DNA from: Luteimonas cucumeris | GTDB lineage: Bacteria > Pseudomonadota > Gammaproteobacteria > Xanthomonadales > Xanthomonadaceae | Assembly: GCF_007830035.1 (NCBI RefSeq) | Contig: NZ_VLKN01000005.1 | Span: 248,001-312,000 of the forward strand | Direction of reading: 5' to 3' | Length of the DNA stretch: 64,000 nucleotides | Shown here: positions 17,576-26,509 of the stretch, piece after piece | Layout: every line of letters begins with the position of its first letter | Numbering within the stretch: the stretch's first letter is position 1 | Program-made: the position numbers and the translations under genes | The notes under the pieces: generated by a model | What the model was told of the DNA's origin: nothing | What the model saw: the letters and a program-made list of their open reading frames with translations, nothing else | Databases searched by the model: none

Positions 17576-18239
17576 TGGCTTTCAATCATGGCACGAAAAG
17601 AAAGTAAAAAAGAAAATTCGAAAGAATTCAAGCTTTCTGATGTTGGTTCGCCATGAGGTTCATGAAGAAAATCGTGCTGCGCCGCGTCAATACAGGCAAG
17701 TATGGCGCGATAGTCTGCGATGAAATGAAAGTTTGTCGACTAAAATTGGGCAATAAAGAAAGATAGTCAAGGTGATTTTGACGATTTTTGGCATTTTTTT
17801 AGTCAAATATCTTTCAATATTGTTGACTTATTTCGAATCGCTGCCCTAGAGTCGATTGGCAGATTTCGAAAACGCCAGTATTCGCAGGCAGGGGCCGGTC
17901 GACAGTGATGAGTACGACAGATTCGCGCAAACCAGACGTCATCCCTGCACGCATTGCCCGCGTTGCCGGCGGGTGCGGTGGGCATGCCTGCGACCCACGC
18001 CCGGACGACCGGGCTCGTCCTGCAAGACCACCGGCCGCTCATTGTCCGCGATCCGCGCGCCGTCGCCGCGGGCCGGGTGTGCTTTCGAACGCCACGTTTT
18101 CGTAAGACCAGTTTCGCGGGACGCATTCCACGCATGTGGGTGTGTGTTGGCGGGGGAGGGACTTCCGCCTGTTGATCCATCAAGCAAGCCAGATCGCAAG
18201 CCAGAGCCAGACCAACTTCAACCCTTTCGAGGAATGACG
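17576..18239. promoter_or_regulatory. 664-bp divergent regulatory region with clustered AgaR-type motifs
   Basis: This gap is strikingly AT-rich on the agaS side (17576-17840). It carries GAAAG or CTTTC at least six times, with GAAAAGAAAG at 17595-17604 matching the agaR upstream region. GAAAGATA (17758-17765) and TATCTTTC (17808-17815) form an interrupted palindrome, and TAGTCAA occurs at 17764-17770 and again at about 17800. A promoter-like TTGACT (17823-17828), 18-bp spacer and TAGAGT (17847-17852) point to the TonB receptor gene, leaving a leader of about 380 nt. GAAA/TTTC repeats resemble the known E. coli AgaR consensus. Binding is inferred. Confidence 0.6.
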
Positions 18240-21200
18240 ATGCGGAACCGCAGTTTTTCACCCCGGGTGCATGCCATGAGCCGTGCCGTGGCCTTGGGCC
18301 TGACGCTGATGAGCGCCGGCCTGGCCTCCACGGCCTGGGCACAGTCCACCGCGACCACGACTGCGCAGGCGCAGGACGTTCCCAACAAGCCCGTCGATGA
18401 CGAAAAGGCAGCCGATGCCCAGGTCACCGACCTCAATCGCGTCACGGTCACCGGTTCGAGCATCAGCCGCATCGATGGCGAAACCGCGTCGCCGCTGCAG
18501 ATCATCAGCAAGCAGGACATCGAGAACATGGGCGCCCGGACCCTACTCCAGGTGCTCGACAACCTGCCCGCGAACCGACCGGCGCAGGTGGATTCCAAGT
18601 CGTTGTTCAGCGGCTCCGACGGCGCCTCGCAGGCCAACCTGCGCGGCATCGGCGCGCAGGGCACGCTGGTCCTGTTGAATGGCCGTCGCCTGTCGTACTA
18701 CGGCGCGCCGGCGGGCTTCCAGACCCAGTTCGTCAACATCGATTCGATTCCCGCCGCGGCGATCGAACGCATGGAAGTGCTCACCGACGGTGCCTCGGCC
18801 GTGTACGGCACCGACGCGGTGGCCGGCGTGATCAACGTGATCACCAAGAGCGAATTCCAGGGCCTCGAGGTCAGCGGCACCACCGACATGTCGTCGCGCT
18901 TCGACAGCTACGGCGAGCACCAGGCCAGCATCACCGGCGGCTTCGGCGACCTCGAGGAAGACCGCTACAACGTCTACGCTTCGGTCAACCTGTACCGGCG
19001 CGACGCGATCCCGCTGGGCGAGTGGTACGACAAGAAGCCGAAGCAGCACTACGTCAACAACCCGAACTACATCAACAACCTGCGCATCGGTACCGGCAGC
19101 GCACCGGGCGTGTTCAACCCCGGCAGCTATTTCGCGTTCGATCCGGCCACCGGCGCGCGCGTGCAGGAAGCAGCACCGGGTTGCAACAACGTGATCACCG
19201 AAGCCTCAGGGACGCGTTGCATCTGGCAGACCTGGCTGAACAACGAGATCGACGGTGGCGCCGAGACGGAGCGCGCGACCGCTTACGTCAGTGCGCATTT
19301 CCTGATCGGCGAGAGCACCGAAGCCTTCGCCGAGGCGACCTATACCGACATCGACCTGCGCGCCAACGGCGGCACGCCGCGTGCCTTCAGCACGACCACC
19401 GGCAACCCGCAGACCTGGTTCGCGCGCAACACCGGCACCACCGTCAACCAGTTCCTGACCCCGTTCATGGGTCCGAACAACGTCTACAACCATGCCAGCC
19501 CCGAACTGAAGGCATTGATGGGCGGCGTGGTCGGCGTGCAATACCTGATGCAGGATGTGGGCGACAACTATTACGGGCAGCGCAATACCGACAAGAGCTA
19601 CCGCGCGCTGGCCGGACTGCGCGGCAATCTCGGCGACTGGAACTGGGAAACCGCGTTCGCCACCGCCGGCTCGCATTCGACCACCTTCCAGACCGGCAAC
19701 ATCAACCTCGAAGGCTTCGAGCGCGCGTTCGGCCCGTACACCATCGACCCGACCACCGGCCGCGTGATCATCTCCGACAACCCGGCCTACCAGTTCGGCG
19801 TGATCAACGAATCGAATGCGGCGCTGCTGCGCGGGGCGTACCCGACCTTCGACATCCAGTCGTGGACCCGGCTGCATACCCTGGACGGCAAGATCGAAGG
19901 GCCGATCTACACCTTACCGGCCGGCGAAGTGCGCGCGGCGTTCGGCTTCAACGCGAGCCGCGAGACCTTCTACACCCCGGGCAACGAGGACGCGGCCAAC
20001 GGCCTGATCACCCAGCAGGGTGGTTCGTGGTTCGACGGCGCGCGCAACACCTACGCGCTGTTCGCCGAGGCCGTCGCCCCGCTCACCGAGAAGCTGGAAC
20101 TGGAAGCGGCGCTGCGCGTGGACAAGTACCCCAACTTCAGCGCCAACATCGCGCCGAAGATCGGCATCAAATACCAGGCGTTGCCGGAGCTGATGCTGCG
20201 CGGCACCTATTCGGAAGGCTTCCGCGCTCCCAGCCTGGCCGAGTCCGGCAGCGGCGGCGTGTTCGCACAGATCGGCGGCTATCGCGACGAGACCCGCTGT
20301 GGTGAAACCAACGCGATCGCCGATCTGCTGCTGCAGTCGAACCGCCCCGGCGACGTGGACCTGGGCAATACGCTGCTGAACTCCGATTGCAGCCGCAACG
20401 TGGCGCGCATGACCCAGCCCAACCCGGACCTGGAGCCGGAGAAGGCCAATATCGCCACGGTCGGCCTGGTGTTCGAACCGACCAGCTGGTCGTCGGTATC
20501 GGTCGACTACTGGTACATCAACCGCAAAAACGAGATCGTCGCGCCGGACTACAGCAGGCCGGAAGACATCCTTGCGTTGACGCGCTTCCCGATCACCGAG
20601 ACCGACCGTGCCAACGAGGCTGCGCTGGCCGCGATGTGCGCCGACCCGGCCAGCGGCGTGGCCTGCCCCGGCACGCTGCCGACCTATTCCATCGGCAACG
20701 TCTCCAGCGTCATCGGCCAGTACAAGAACCGCGGCCGCACCATGGTGGACGGCTTCGATATCGATGCCCGTGGCCGTTTCGACCTGGACGAATGGGGCGC
20801 GCTGAATGTCGGCGTGGCCGCGACCATCGCCAACCGCAACATGTACAACTCCGACGATGGCAGCGGCTGGTACTACGGCAACTTCGTCGGGTATTACAAC
20901 AACCCACGTCTGCGCGCGACCTTCAATACGGACTGGAGCTACAAGGACGTCACCACCAGCTTCTACATCAACTACGTCGGCAAGACCAAGTGGGCCTGGG
21001 ACCAGATCGACGCGGTCGACAACAATTCGCAGACCTGCACCGGTAGCTACGTGGCCGTGGCGCCGAACCAGTGCGACGGCGCTCCGTCGTGGTGGACGGC
21101 CAACCTCGGCGTGAGCTGGCGGGCGACGCCGGGCCTGACCGTGGGCGCCACGGTGAAGAACCTGTTTAACCGCCTGCCGTTCTACGACCCGAACGACTGG

Positions 21201-21269
21201 ATGACCTTCCCGGGCTACACGAATAATTTCGGACGCATCTTCAGTCTGACGGTGAACTACAAGTTCTGA
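18240..21269 (+). CDS. TonB-dependent outer-membrane receptor of the GalNAc locus
   Basis: A 1009-residue receptor. Signal peptide to AWA at residue 34, then a TonB-box-like segment LNRVTVTGSSISR, the plug domain (IISKQDIENMGARTLLQVLD, LRGIGAQGTLVLLNGRR, TDGASAVYGTDAVAGVINV) and a long beta-barrel ending in NYKF, with the terminal aromatic residue required for outer-membrane assembly. It resembles the large receptors xanthomonads use for glycan uptake. I chose the ATG at 18240, with GAGG 7 nt upstream; the ATG at 18234 is too near it. It heads the plus-strand operon with lectin-like proteins and GH109, so a GalNAc-containing glycan is the likely cargo. Confidence 0.93.
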   Translation: MRNRSFSPRVHAMSRAVALGLTLMSAGLASTAWAQSTATTTAQAQDVPNKPVDDEKAADAQVTDLNRVTVTGSSISRIDGETASPLQIISKQDIENMGARTLLQVLDNLPANRPAQVDSKSLFSGSDGASQANLRGIGAQGTLVLLNGRRLSYYGAPAGFQTQFVNIDSIPAAAIERMEVLTDGASAVYGTDAVAGVINVITKSEFQGLEVSGTTDMSSRFDSYGEHQASITGGFGDLEEDRYNVYASVNLYRRDAIPLGEWYDKKPKQHYVNNPNYINNLRIGTGSAPGVFNPGSYFAFDPATGARVQEAAPGCNNVITEASGTRCIWQTWLNNEIDGGAETERATAYVSAHFLIGESTEAFAEATYTDIDLRANGGTPRAFSTTTGNPQTWFARNTGTTVNQFLTPFMGPNNVYNHASPELKALMGGVVGVQYLMQDVGDNYYGQRNTDKSYRALAGLRGNLGDWNWETAFATAGSHSTTFQTGNINLEGFERAFGPYTIDPTTGRVIISDNPAYQFGVINESNAALLRGAYPTFDIQSWTRLHTLDGKIEGPIYTLPAGEVRAAFGFNASRETFYTPGNEDAANGLITQQGGSWFDGARNTYALFAEAVAPLTEKLELEAALRVDKYPNFSANIAPKIGIKYQALPELMLRGTYSEGFRAPSLAESGSGGVFAQIGGYRDETRCGETNAIADLLLQSNRPGDVDLGNTLLNSDCSRNVARMTQPNPDLEPEKANIATVGLVFEPTSWSSVSVDYWYINRKNEIVAPDYSRPEDILALTRFPITETDRANEAALAAMCADPASGVACPGTLPTYSIGNVSSVIGQYKNRGRTMVDGFDIDARGRFDLDEWGALNVGVAATIANRNMYNSDDGSGWYYGNFVGYYNNPRLRATFNTDWSYKDVTTSFYINYVGKTKWAWDQIDAVDNNSQTCTGSYVAVAPNQCDGAPSWWTANLGVSWRATPGLTVGATVKNLFNRLPFYDPNDWMTFPGYTNNFGRIFSLTVNYKF

Positions 21270-21287
21270 TTCCACAGGAGAGTTTCC

Positions 21288-22376
21288 ATGCGCATCATCC
21301 GTTTCGCGGTGCTGTTGCTATGCCTGCTCACGACCAATGCCTACGCCGTGGTGGCCGGCGGCATGGTTGCGGTCGACCGCCAATGGCCGAGCAGCGAGGT
21401 CGGTTTCCTGGACGTGGAATTCGCCATCACGATCGCCCAGGAACCGGGACGTGACGGCTTCACCTTCTGGGCCGACCAGTTCTGGTTCAAGGGCGGCGAC
21501 GGCGCCTACATCGGCCTGCAGCAGCGCGATGGTCGCAACAAGGCGCTGAACTTCTCGATCTGGAAGGCGACCGGCTGGGTCCCGCAGAAAGGCGCCAACT
21601 GCGCCTTCTTCGATCATGAAAACAGTGGCGTGCAATGCTGGATCGACTATGACTGGAAGGCGCGCACGCAGTACCGGATCCACGTCGTCGCCGAGGAACC
21701 GGGGCACTGGACGGCCTACATCACCGATACCGACAACGGCAGCCGCCGCAAGGTCGCCACCATCCAGGTGCCGTCGACCTGGGGCGGCATCTACGACACC
21801 TCCAGCTTCCTCGAGGACTACGCCCAGGGCGGCGACGAACGCGGCAGCTGCGCCGAAGTGCCGGCGACCAGCGCCGTCTTCCACCAGCCCCAGGCAGAGA
21901 ACGGCACGGTGCTGCCGACGAGCAGCAATGCACGGATCTACGGCGTCTGCGCCACGATCGCACGCGCGTCGTGCACGCTGGAGCAGGAGTGCATCGCCTC
22001 GGCCAACGTGTACGGCAACCTCGGCGATCCGAAGAGCCTGCAGCACGAGGCCAGCGGCCAATGCCTGGAAGCGCGCGCCGGCGGCGTGGCCGGGCTCGAG
22101 GGTTGCACGGCCAGCAGCGCGCAGCTGTTCGAGCGCGACGACGACTTCCGCATGTCCATGCAGGCACAAAGCCAGTGCCTGCAGGTGGGCGAAGACGGCA
22201 GTGTGCAGTCCGGCGATTGTGTCGAATCGTCGATGCAGCGCTGGATTCCGGTCGCCGACACCAACGCGCTCTACCACGTCGGCAGCGGGCTGTGCCTGGC
22301 GCCGATCAAAGATGCGTCGGTGCGGCTGCAGGCGTGCAATGACAAGCGATCGCAGCGCTGGCGAATGATCCCGTAA
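21288..22376 (+). CDS. Secreted DUF3472-like protein with C-terminal ricin-type lectin domain (copy 1)
   Basis: A 362-residue protein. Signal peptide of about 20 residues (ends NAYA). Residues about 25-190 match the beta-sandwich pattern of DUF3472 (FWFKGGDGAYIGLQ, LNFSIW, YDWKARTQYRI, VPSTWGG). The last 120 residues look like a ricin B-type beta-trefoil: SGQCLEARAGG, SQCLQVGEDGS, QRWIPV and QRWRM, the QxW repeats. Several Cys pairs fit a periplasmic or secreted protein. AGGAG precedes the ATG, 18 bp after the receptor stop, so the two are co-transcribed. A carbohydrate-binding or -modifying role is inferred; no catalytic activity is known for DUF3472. Confidence 0.8.
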   Translation: MRIIRFAVLLLCLLTTNAYAVVAGGMVAVDRQWPSSEVGFLDVEFAITIAQEPGRDGFTFWADQFWFKGGDGAYIGLQQRDGRNKALNFSIWKATGWVPQKGANCAFFDHENSGVQCWIDYDWKARTQYRIHVVAEEPGHWTAYITDTDNGSRRKVATIQVPSTWGGIYDTSSFLEDYAQGGDERGSCAEVPATSAVFHQPQAENGTVLPTSSNARIYGVCATIARASCTLEQECIASANVYGNLGDPKSLQHEASGQCLEARAGGVAGLEGCTASSAQLFERDDDFRMSMQAQSQCLQVGEDGSVQSGDCVESSMQRWIPVADTNALYHVGSGLCLAPIKDASVRLQACNDKRSQRWRMIP

Positions 22377-22492
22377 TCGCGCCGGTACCGCCACGACATC
22401 TTCGGCCGCATCTGCAACCGACGGTCACCTGCAAGTCCTGGTGACTGTCGCTGTCGAAACATCCGCGCCTTATCGCCCACAGGAGAGTCCAC

Positions 22493-23602
22493 ATGCTCAA
22501 CATGCGCGCCGCCGTGCTGTTGCTGTGCCTGCTGCTTGCGCCCAACGCCCATGCCGTGGTGGCCGGTGGAATGGTCGCCATCGACCGCCAATGGCCTGCC
22601 ACCGAGCTGGGCTATCTGGACCTGAGCTTTCCGACCACGATCACCGACGAGCCCGGCAATGACGGCTACACCTACTGGGCGCACCAGTTCTGGTTCAAGG
22701 GCGGCAACGGCGGTTATGTCGGCCTGCAGCAGCGCGACGGCAACAACAAGGCGCTGAACTTCTCGATCTGGGAGGCGACCGGTTGGACTGCCGAACCCGG
22801 TACTCAATGCGCCTACTTCGACCACGAAGGCAATGGCGTGCAGTGCTGGGTCGCTTACGGCTGGCAACAGCGCGTCACCTACGACATCCGCATCGTCGCC
22901 GAAGCGTCCGGCCATTGGGCCGCCTACATCATCGACACTGCCAGCGGCAGCCAGAAAAAAGTGGCGACCATCGAGGTGCCGGCCACCTGGGGCGGGCTGA
23001 CCAACCGCACCAACACCTTCCTGGAAGACTATGCCCAAGGCAACCAGCAGCGTCCCAGCTGCGCCGCGGTGCCGGCCAGCAGCGCGGTGATGCACGCGCC
23101 GACGGCGGAGCAGGGCAGCGTCGGTTCTGTCTCCAGCACGGCCACTACCTACGGCGTCTGCGCCACCATCGCCCGCGCCAGTTGCACCGCCGAACAGGAC
23201 TGCATCGCCGCGGCCAACGTGTACGGCACCCTCGACAGCCCGCAGCACCTGCTCAACGAACACAGCGGTTACTGCCTGGATACCTTGTCGGGTGGTTTCC
23301 AGGCCGGTCTGTGGGATTGCGCGGCCAACACCAACCAGCTGGTCGCGCGCGACGACGGCTTCCGCCTGCTGATGCGATCGCCCAGCAAGTGCCTGCAGGC
23401 CGATGCCGACGGCAAGGTGCGGCTGGCCGACTGCGGCAACGGCTCGCCCCAGCGCTGGATGCCGATACCGGGTTCCAGCGAGGTCTACAACGTCGGCGCA
23501 CGCAAGTGCCTGGATCCGATGAGCGGTGCCGTTCGCGGCGCCTGGCTGCAGACCCACACCTGTCTTGCCAACGGTTACCAGCGCTGGCGCCTGACACCCT
23601 GA
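22493..23602 (+). CDS. Secreted DUF3472-like protein with ricin-type lectin domain (copy 2)
   Basis: A 369-residue paralogue of the preceding gene with the same signal peptide, DUF3472-like domain and lectin tail. The first 100 residues are closely similar (FWFKGGNGGYVGLQQRDG, NKALNFSIWEATGW). The C-terminal domain has diverged more, with SGYCLDTLSGG, SKCLQADADGK, QRWMPI and QRWRL. The leader also matches copy 1 (ACAGGAGAGT before the ATG), so the duplication included the ribosome-binding site. The more diverged lectin halves may recognise different sugars. It sits 116 bp after copy 1 and 91 bp before GH109 in the same operon. Confidence 0.8.
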   Translation: MLNMRAAVLLLCLLLAPNAHAVVAGGMVAIDRQWPATELGYLDLSFPTTITDEPGNDGYTYWAHQFWFKGGNGGYVGLQQRDGNNKALNFSIWEATGWTAEPGTQCAYFDHEGNGVQCWVAYGWQQRVTYDIRIVAEASGHWAAYIIDTASGSQKKVATIEVPATWGGLTNRTNTFLEDYAQGNQQRPSCAAVPASSAVMHAPTAEQGSVGSVSSTATTYGVCATIARASCTAEQDCIAAANVYGTLDSPQHLLNEHSGYCLDTLSGGFQAGLWDCAANTNQLVARDDGFRLLMRSPSKCLQADADGKVRLADCGNGSPQRWMPIPGSSEVYNVGARKCLDPMSGAVRGAWLQTHTCLANGYQRWRLTP

Positions 23603-23693
23603 TCATTTCCCGCGGATCCGGCGATCCGCATTCACTCGAACCGCGCTTTGCCAGTCGACGACGGAACTGGCTGCGGATGCAAAGGAGCACACC

Positions 23694-25046
23694 ATGAACC
23701 GTAGAGATTTCATCCTGACCGGCGCCGCGATCGGCGCCAGCACGCTGCTGCCGAGCACGCCGGGATGGGCTGCCAAGCGTCGTATACGCGTCGGCCTGAT
23801 CGGCACCGGCATGCGCGGTCAGGTGCTGCTCAAGGAGCTGGTGCGCCGTGACGACGTCGAAGTGGTCGCGCTGTGCGACATCGAGCCGCTCATGCTCGAG
23901 CGCGCGCTGCGCATGGTCGAGAAGGCCGGCAAGCCGAAGCCGAAGACCTTCGGCGAGAACCGCGACGGCCACGCCTATCGCCAGCTGCTGGAAGTGCCGG
24001 GCCTGGATGCCGTCATCATCGCCACGCCGTGGGAATGGCATGCGCCGATGGCGATCGACGCGATGCAGGCCAAGGTCGCGGTCGGCTGCGAAGTGGTCGC
24101 CGGCATCACCCTGCAGGACCACTGGGACGTGCTCAACACCCAGCGCCGCACCGGCACGCCGTACATGCTGCTGGAGAACGTCTGTTATCGCCGCGACGTG
24201 ATGGCGGCACTGCAGATGGTGCGCGCCGGCCTGTTCGGCGAACTGGTGCACCTGCAGGGCGGCTACCAGCACGACCTGCGCGCGGTGAAGTTCAATTCCG
24301 GCAATCCCGAGCAGCCCTACGGCAGCGGCGCCGAGTTCGGCGAGAAGGGCTGGTCGGAAGCGCGTTGGCGTACGCAGCATTCGGTCGATCGCAATGGCGA
24401 GCTGTATCCCAGTCACGGCATCGGCCCGTGCGCGATGTACACCAACATCAACCGCGGCAACCGCTTCACCCGGATCAACAGCTTCGCCAGCAAGGCGCGT
24501 GGGTTGCACGAGTACGTGGTCGCCCAGGGCGGCCCGGATCACCCCAACGCCAAGGTGAAGTTCAAGCTCGGCGACGTCGTCACCACCACCCTGGCCTGCG
24601 AGAACGGCGAGACCATCATCCTGCAGCACGACACTTCGCTACCGCGCCCGTATTCGCTCGGCTTCCGCGTGCAGGGCACCCAAGGCCTGTGGATGGACCT
24701 CAACAAATCGATCCACATCGAAGGCCGCAGCCCGGCGCACAAATGGGAACCCTTCCAGGCGTACCAGGATCAGTTCGAGCATCCGCTGTGGAAGAAGTAC
24801 GCCGCACAGGCCGAAGGCGCCGGCCACGGCGGCATGGACTTCTTCGTGATCCACGCCTTCGTCGAGGCCGTGAAAGCCGAAGCGCCGATGCCGATCGACA
24901 TCTACGACGCGATCGCCTGGAGTGCGATCACGCCGCTGTCGGAGCAGTCGATCGCCAACGGTTTCCAGACCCTGGATTTCCCCGACTTCACCGAAGGCAA
25001 GTGGAAGGATCGCAAGCCGATCTTCGCATTCAACGACCGTTACTGA
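23694..25046 (+). CDS. GH109 alpha-N-acetylgalactosaminidase (NAD-dependent Gfo/Idh/MocA fold)
   Basis: A 450-residue enzyme with a Tat-type signal (RRDFILTG, then a hydrophobic stretch to about residue 27), so it should be exported folded with NAD bound. The Rossmann motif GLIGTGMRG is at 34-42. Family-specific motifs are ATPWEWH, ENVCYRRDV (162-170) and YPSHGIGPCAMYTNINRG (238-255), which match GH109 enzymes that cleave terminal alpha-linked GalNAc by an oxidation-elimination mechanism. GGAG precedes the ATG at 23694. Placement with agaS, agaK, agaZ and agaR strongly supports GalNAc as the product. A non-hydrolytic Gfo/Idh/MocA oxidoreductase is the less likely alternative. Confidence 0.9.
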   Translation: MNRRDFILTGAAIGASTLLPSTPGWAAKRRIRVGLIGTGMRGQVLLKELVRRDDVEVVALCDIEPLMLERALRMVEKAGKPKPKTFGENRDGHAYRQLLEVPGLDAVIIATPWEWHAPMAIDAMQAKVAVGCEVVAGITLQDHWDVLNTQRRTGTPYMLLENVCYRRDVMAALQMVRAGLFGELVHLQGGYQHDLRAVKFNSGNPEQPYGSGAEFGEKGWSEARWRTQHSVDRNGELYPSHGIGPCAMYTNINRGNRFTRINSFASKARGLHEYVVAQGGPDHPNAKVKFKLGDVVTTTLACENGETIILQHDTSLPRPYSLGFRVQGTQGLWMDLNKSIHIEGRSPAHKWEPFQAYQDQFEHPLWKKYAAQAEGAGHGGMDFFVIHAFVEAVKAEAPMPIDIYDAIAWSAITPLSEQSIANGFQTLDFPDFTEGKWKDRKPIFAFNDRY

Positions 25047-25138
25047 CCGCGGTCGCGCGTCGACCCAATCAGCGTTGCGTCTGTCTCCAGACAGGCGCAG
25101 CTGCGTATTGCTTTTCTCGCATCCCGAGCATAACCACC

Positions 25139-26410
25139 ATGCGAAACCTGTTTGTCTGCTGCCTGCTGTCCCTGCTGCTTGCATCAGGCGCCGTGCTTGC
25201 GCAGACGAAAACCATCGTGCCGCTGGGAGGAAACGCCTTCGTCACGCGGCCGGCTCCCGCGCATGAAGAACTCATCGACGATACGGGCCTGCACAACTGG
25301 ACTTCGAACGAAGCCATCGTCAGCGTCTATTTCTTCGCGAAGCAGGCGGGCACGGTTGAGCTTTCGCTGGTGGGCGCGCTGCATGGCGCCAACCGCAGCA
25401 CGGTCGAGGTATCCATCGATGGACAACGCAAGCAGGCGGTACTGGCCGGCACCGCGGCGTCCTCGATCCCGGTCGGCACCTTCACCATCGCCCGGCCCGG
25501 CTACGTCAAGGTGGATCTGCAAGGCGTGAGCACGGACGGTGGCTATTTCGGCGATGTCTCCGGCCTGGAGGTCGGCGGCAGCGCCGCCGCGGCCGGCCTC
25601 GCCTTCGCGGACGATCCCGCCAACTTCTACTGGTCGCGGCGCGGACCCTCGGGACACCTCAACTTCACCGTCCCGGAGCACACCGAATATTTCTACAGCG
25701 AGATCACCGTGCCGAAAGGGCACGACCGGATCGGCTCCTACTTCATGGCCAATGGTTTCTCGACCGGCTACTTCGGCATCCAGGTCAATTCCGAAACCGA
25801 GCGGCGCGTGCTGTTCTCGGTGTGGGATTCACCAGGTGGCAAGACCACGCTGGTGAAGAAAGGCGACGGCGTGAGCGCGCAGGACTTCGGCGGCGAGGGC
25901 ACCGGCGGGCAGAGCTTCCTGCGTTACGACTGGAAACCCGGCAGCAGCTACCGCTTCATCACCCGCGCACGTCCGGATGGGCGCGGCAACACCTTGTACT
26001 CGGCCTGGTTCGGTGCGCCCTGCCTGCCCGGTGCCGACGACTGCGAATGGAAGTTCCTCGCCACCTGGCGATACGAAGGAGTCTCCAGCTATTTGACCAA
26101 GGCGCATTCCTTCATCGAATCCTTCTACCCGGAACTGGGTCATCTCGAACGCATGGCGCATTACGGCAACCAGTGGGCCATCAGCAAGGACGGCGTGTGG
26201 ACGGAACTGAAGTCGGCGCGCTTCTCGGTCGATGCGACCGCGCGCAACCGCCAGCGCCTGGATGTCACCGCCGGTGCCACCGCTGACAGCTTCTACATGC
26301 GCAATGGCGGCTTCTTCGACAAGGCCGCGGCGCCAGGCACGCATTTCACGCGCAGTTCGGCGCAGGCCAAGCCGCGCGTGGACCTGGACGCGCTGCCCGA
26401 ACCGCGGTGA
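25139..26410 (+). CDS. Secreted DUF5077-DUF3472 protein
   Basis: A 423-residue protein with a signal peptide ending VLAQ. Residues about 25-150 fit DUF5077: IVPLGGNAFVTRPAP, FFAKQAGTVELSLVG, RPGYVKVDLQGVS. Residues about 160-390 fit DUF3472: YFYSEITVPKGHDRIGSYFM, STGYFGIQVNSETERRVLFS, YRFITRARPDG and TWRYEGVSSYL. This two-domain order is a common secreted architecture of unknown function. It is the last gene of the GalNAc operon, 92 bp after GH109. It is the third DUF3472-type protein here, so the domain is probably central to handling the same glycan. No obvious ribosome-binding site stands out before the ATG at 25139. Confidence 0.85.
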   Translation: MRNLFVCCLLSLLLASGAVLAQTKTIVPLGGNAFVTRPAPAHEELIDDTGLHNWTSNEAIVSVYFFAKQAGTVELSLVGALHGANRSTVEVSIDGQRKQAVLAGTAASSIPVGTFTIARPGYVKVDLQGVSTDGGYFGDVSGLEVGGSAAAAGLAFADDPANFYWSRRGPSGHLNFTVPEHTEYFYSEITVPKGHDRIGSYFMANGFSTGYFGIQVNSETERRVLFSVWDSPGGKTTLVKKGDGVSAQDFGGEGTGGQSFLRYDWKPGSSYRFITRARPDGRGNTLYSAWFGAPCLPGADDCEWKFLATWRYEGVSSYLTKAHSFIESFYPELGHLERMAHYGNQWAISKDGVWTELKSARFSVDATARNRQRLDVTAGATADSFYMRNGGFFDKAAAPGTHFTRSSAQAKPRVDLDALPEPR

Positions 26411-26509
26411 TCGCGAGCCACCCCACTGCCGTACGCGACGCGCGCCGTTCAGCCCTTCTGAATGCCCGCGCCGCTAGACTTCGCGCGTCTCCGCCGCCAG
26501 CCCATCGCC

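Noticed and set aside
17905-18105. A 66-codon frame in the long leader of the TonB receptor
   Set aside because: No ribosome-binding site or family match, and its composition looks like random high-GC sequence.
23873-25138. A very long plus-strand frame that could start inside GH109 and run into the DUF5077 gene
   Set aside because: Only the part from 25139 has a signal peptide and domain match. The upstream part is an out-of-frame reading of GH109.
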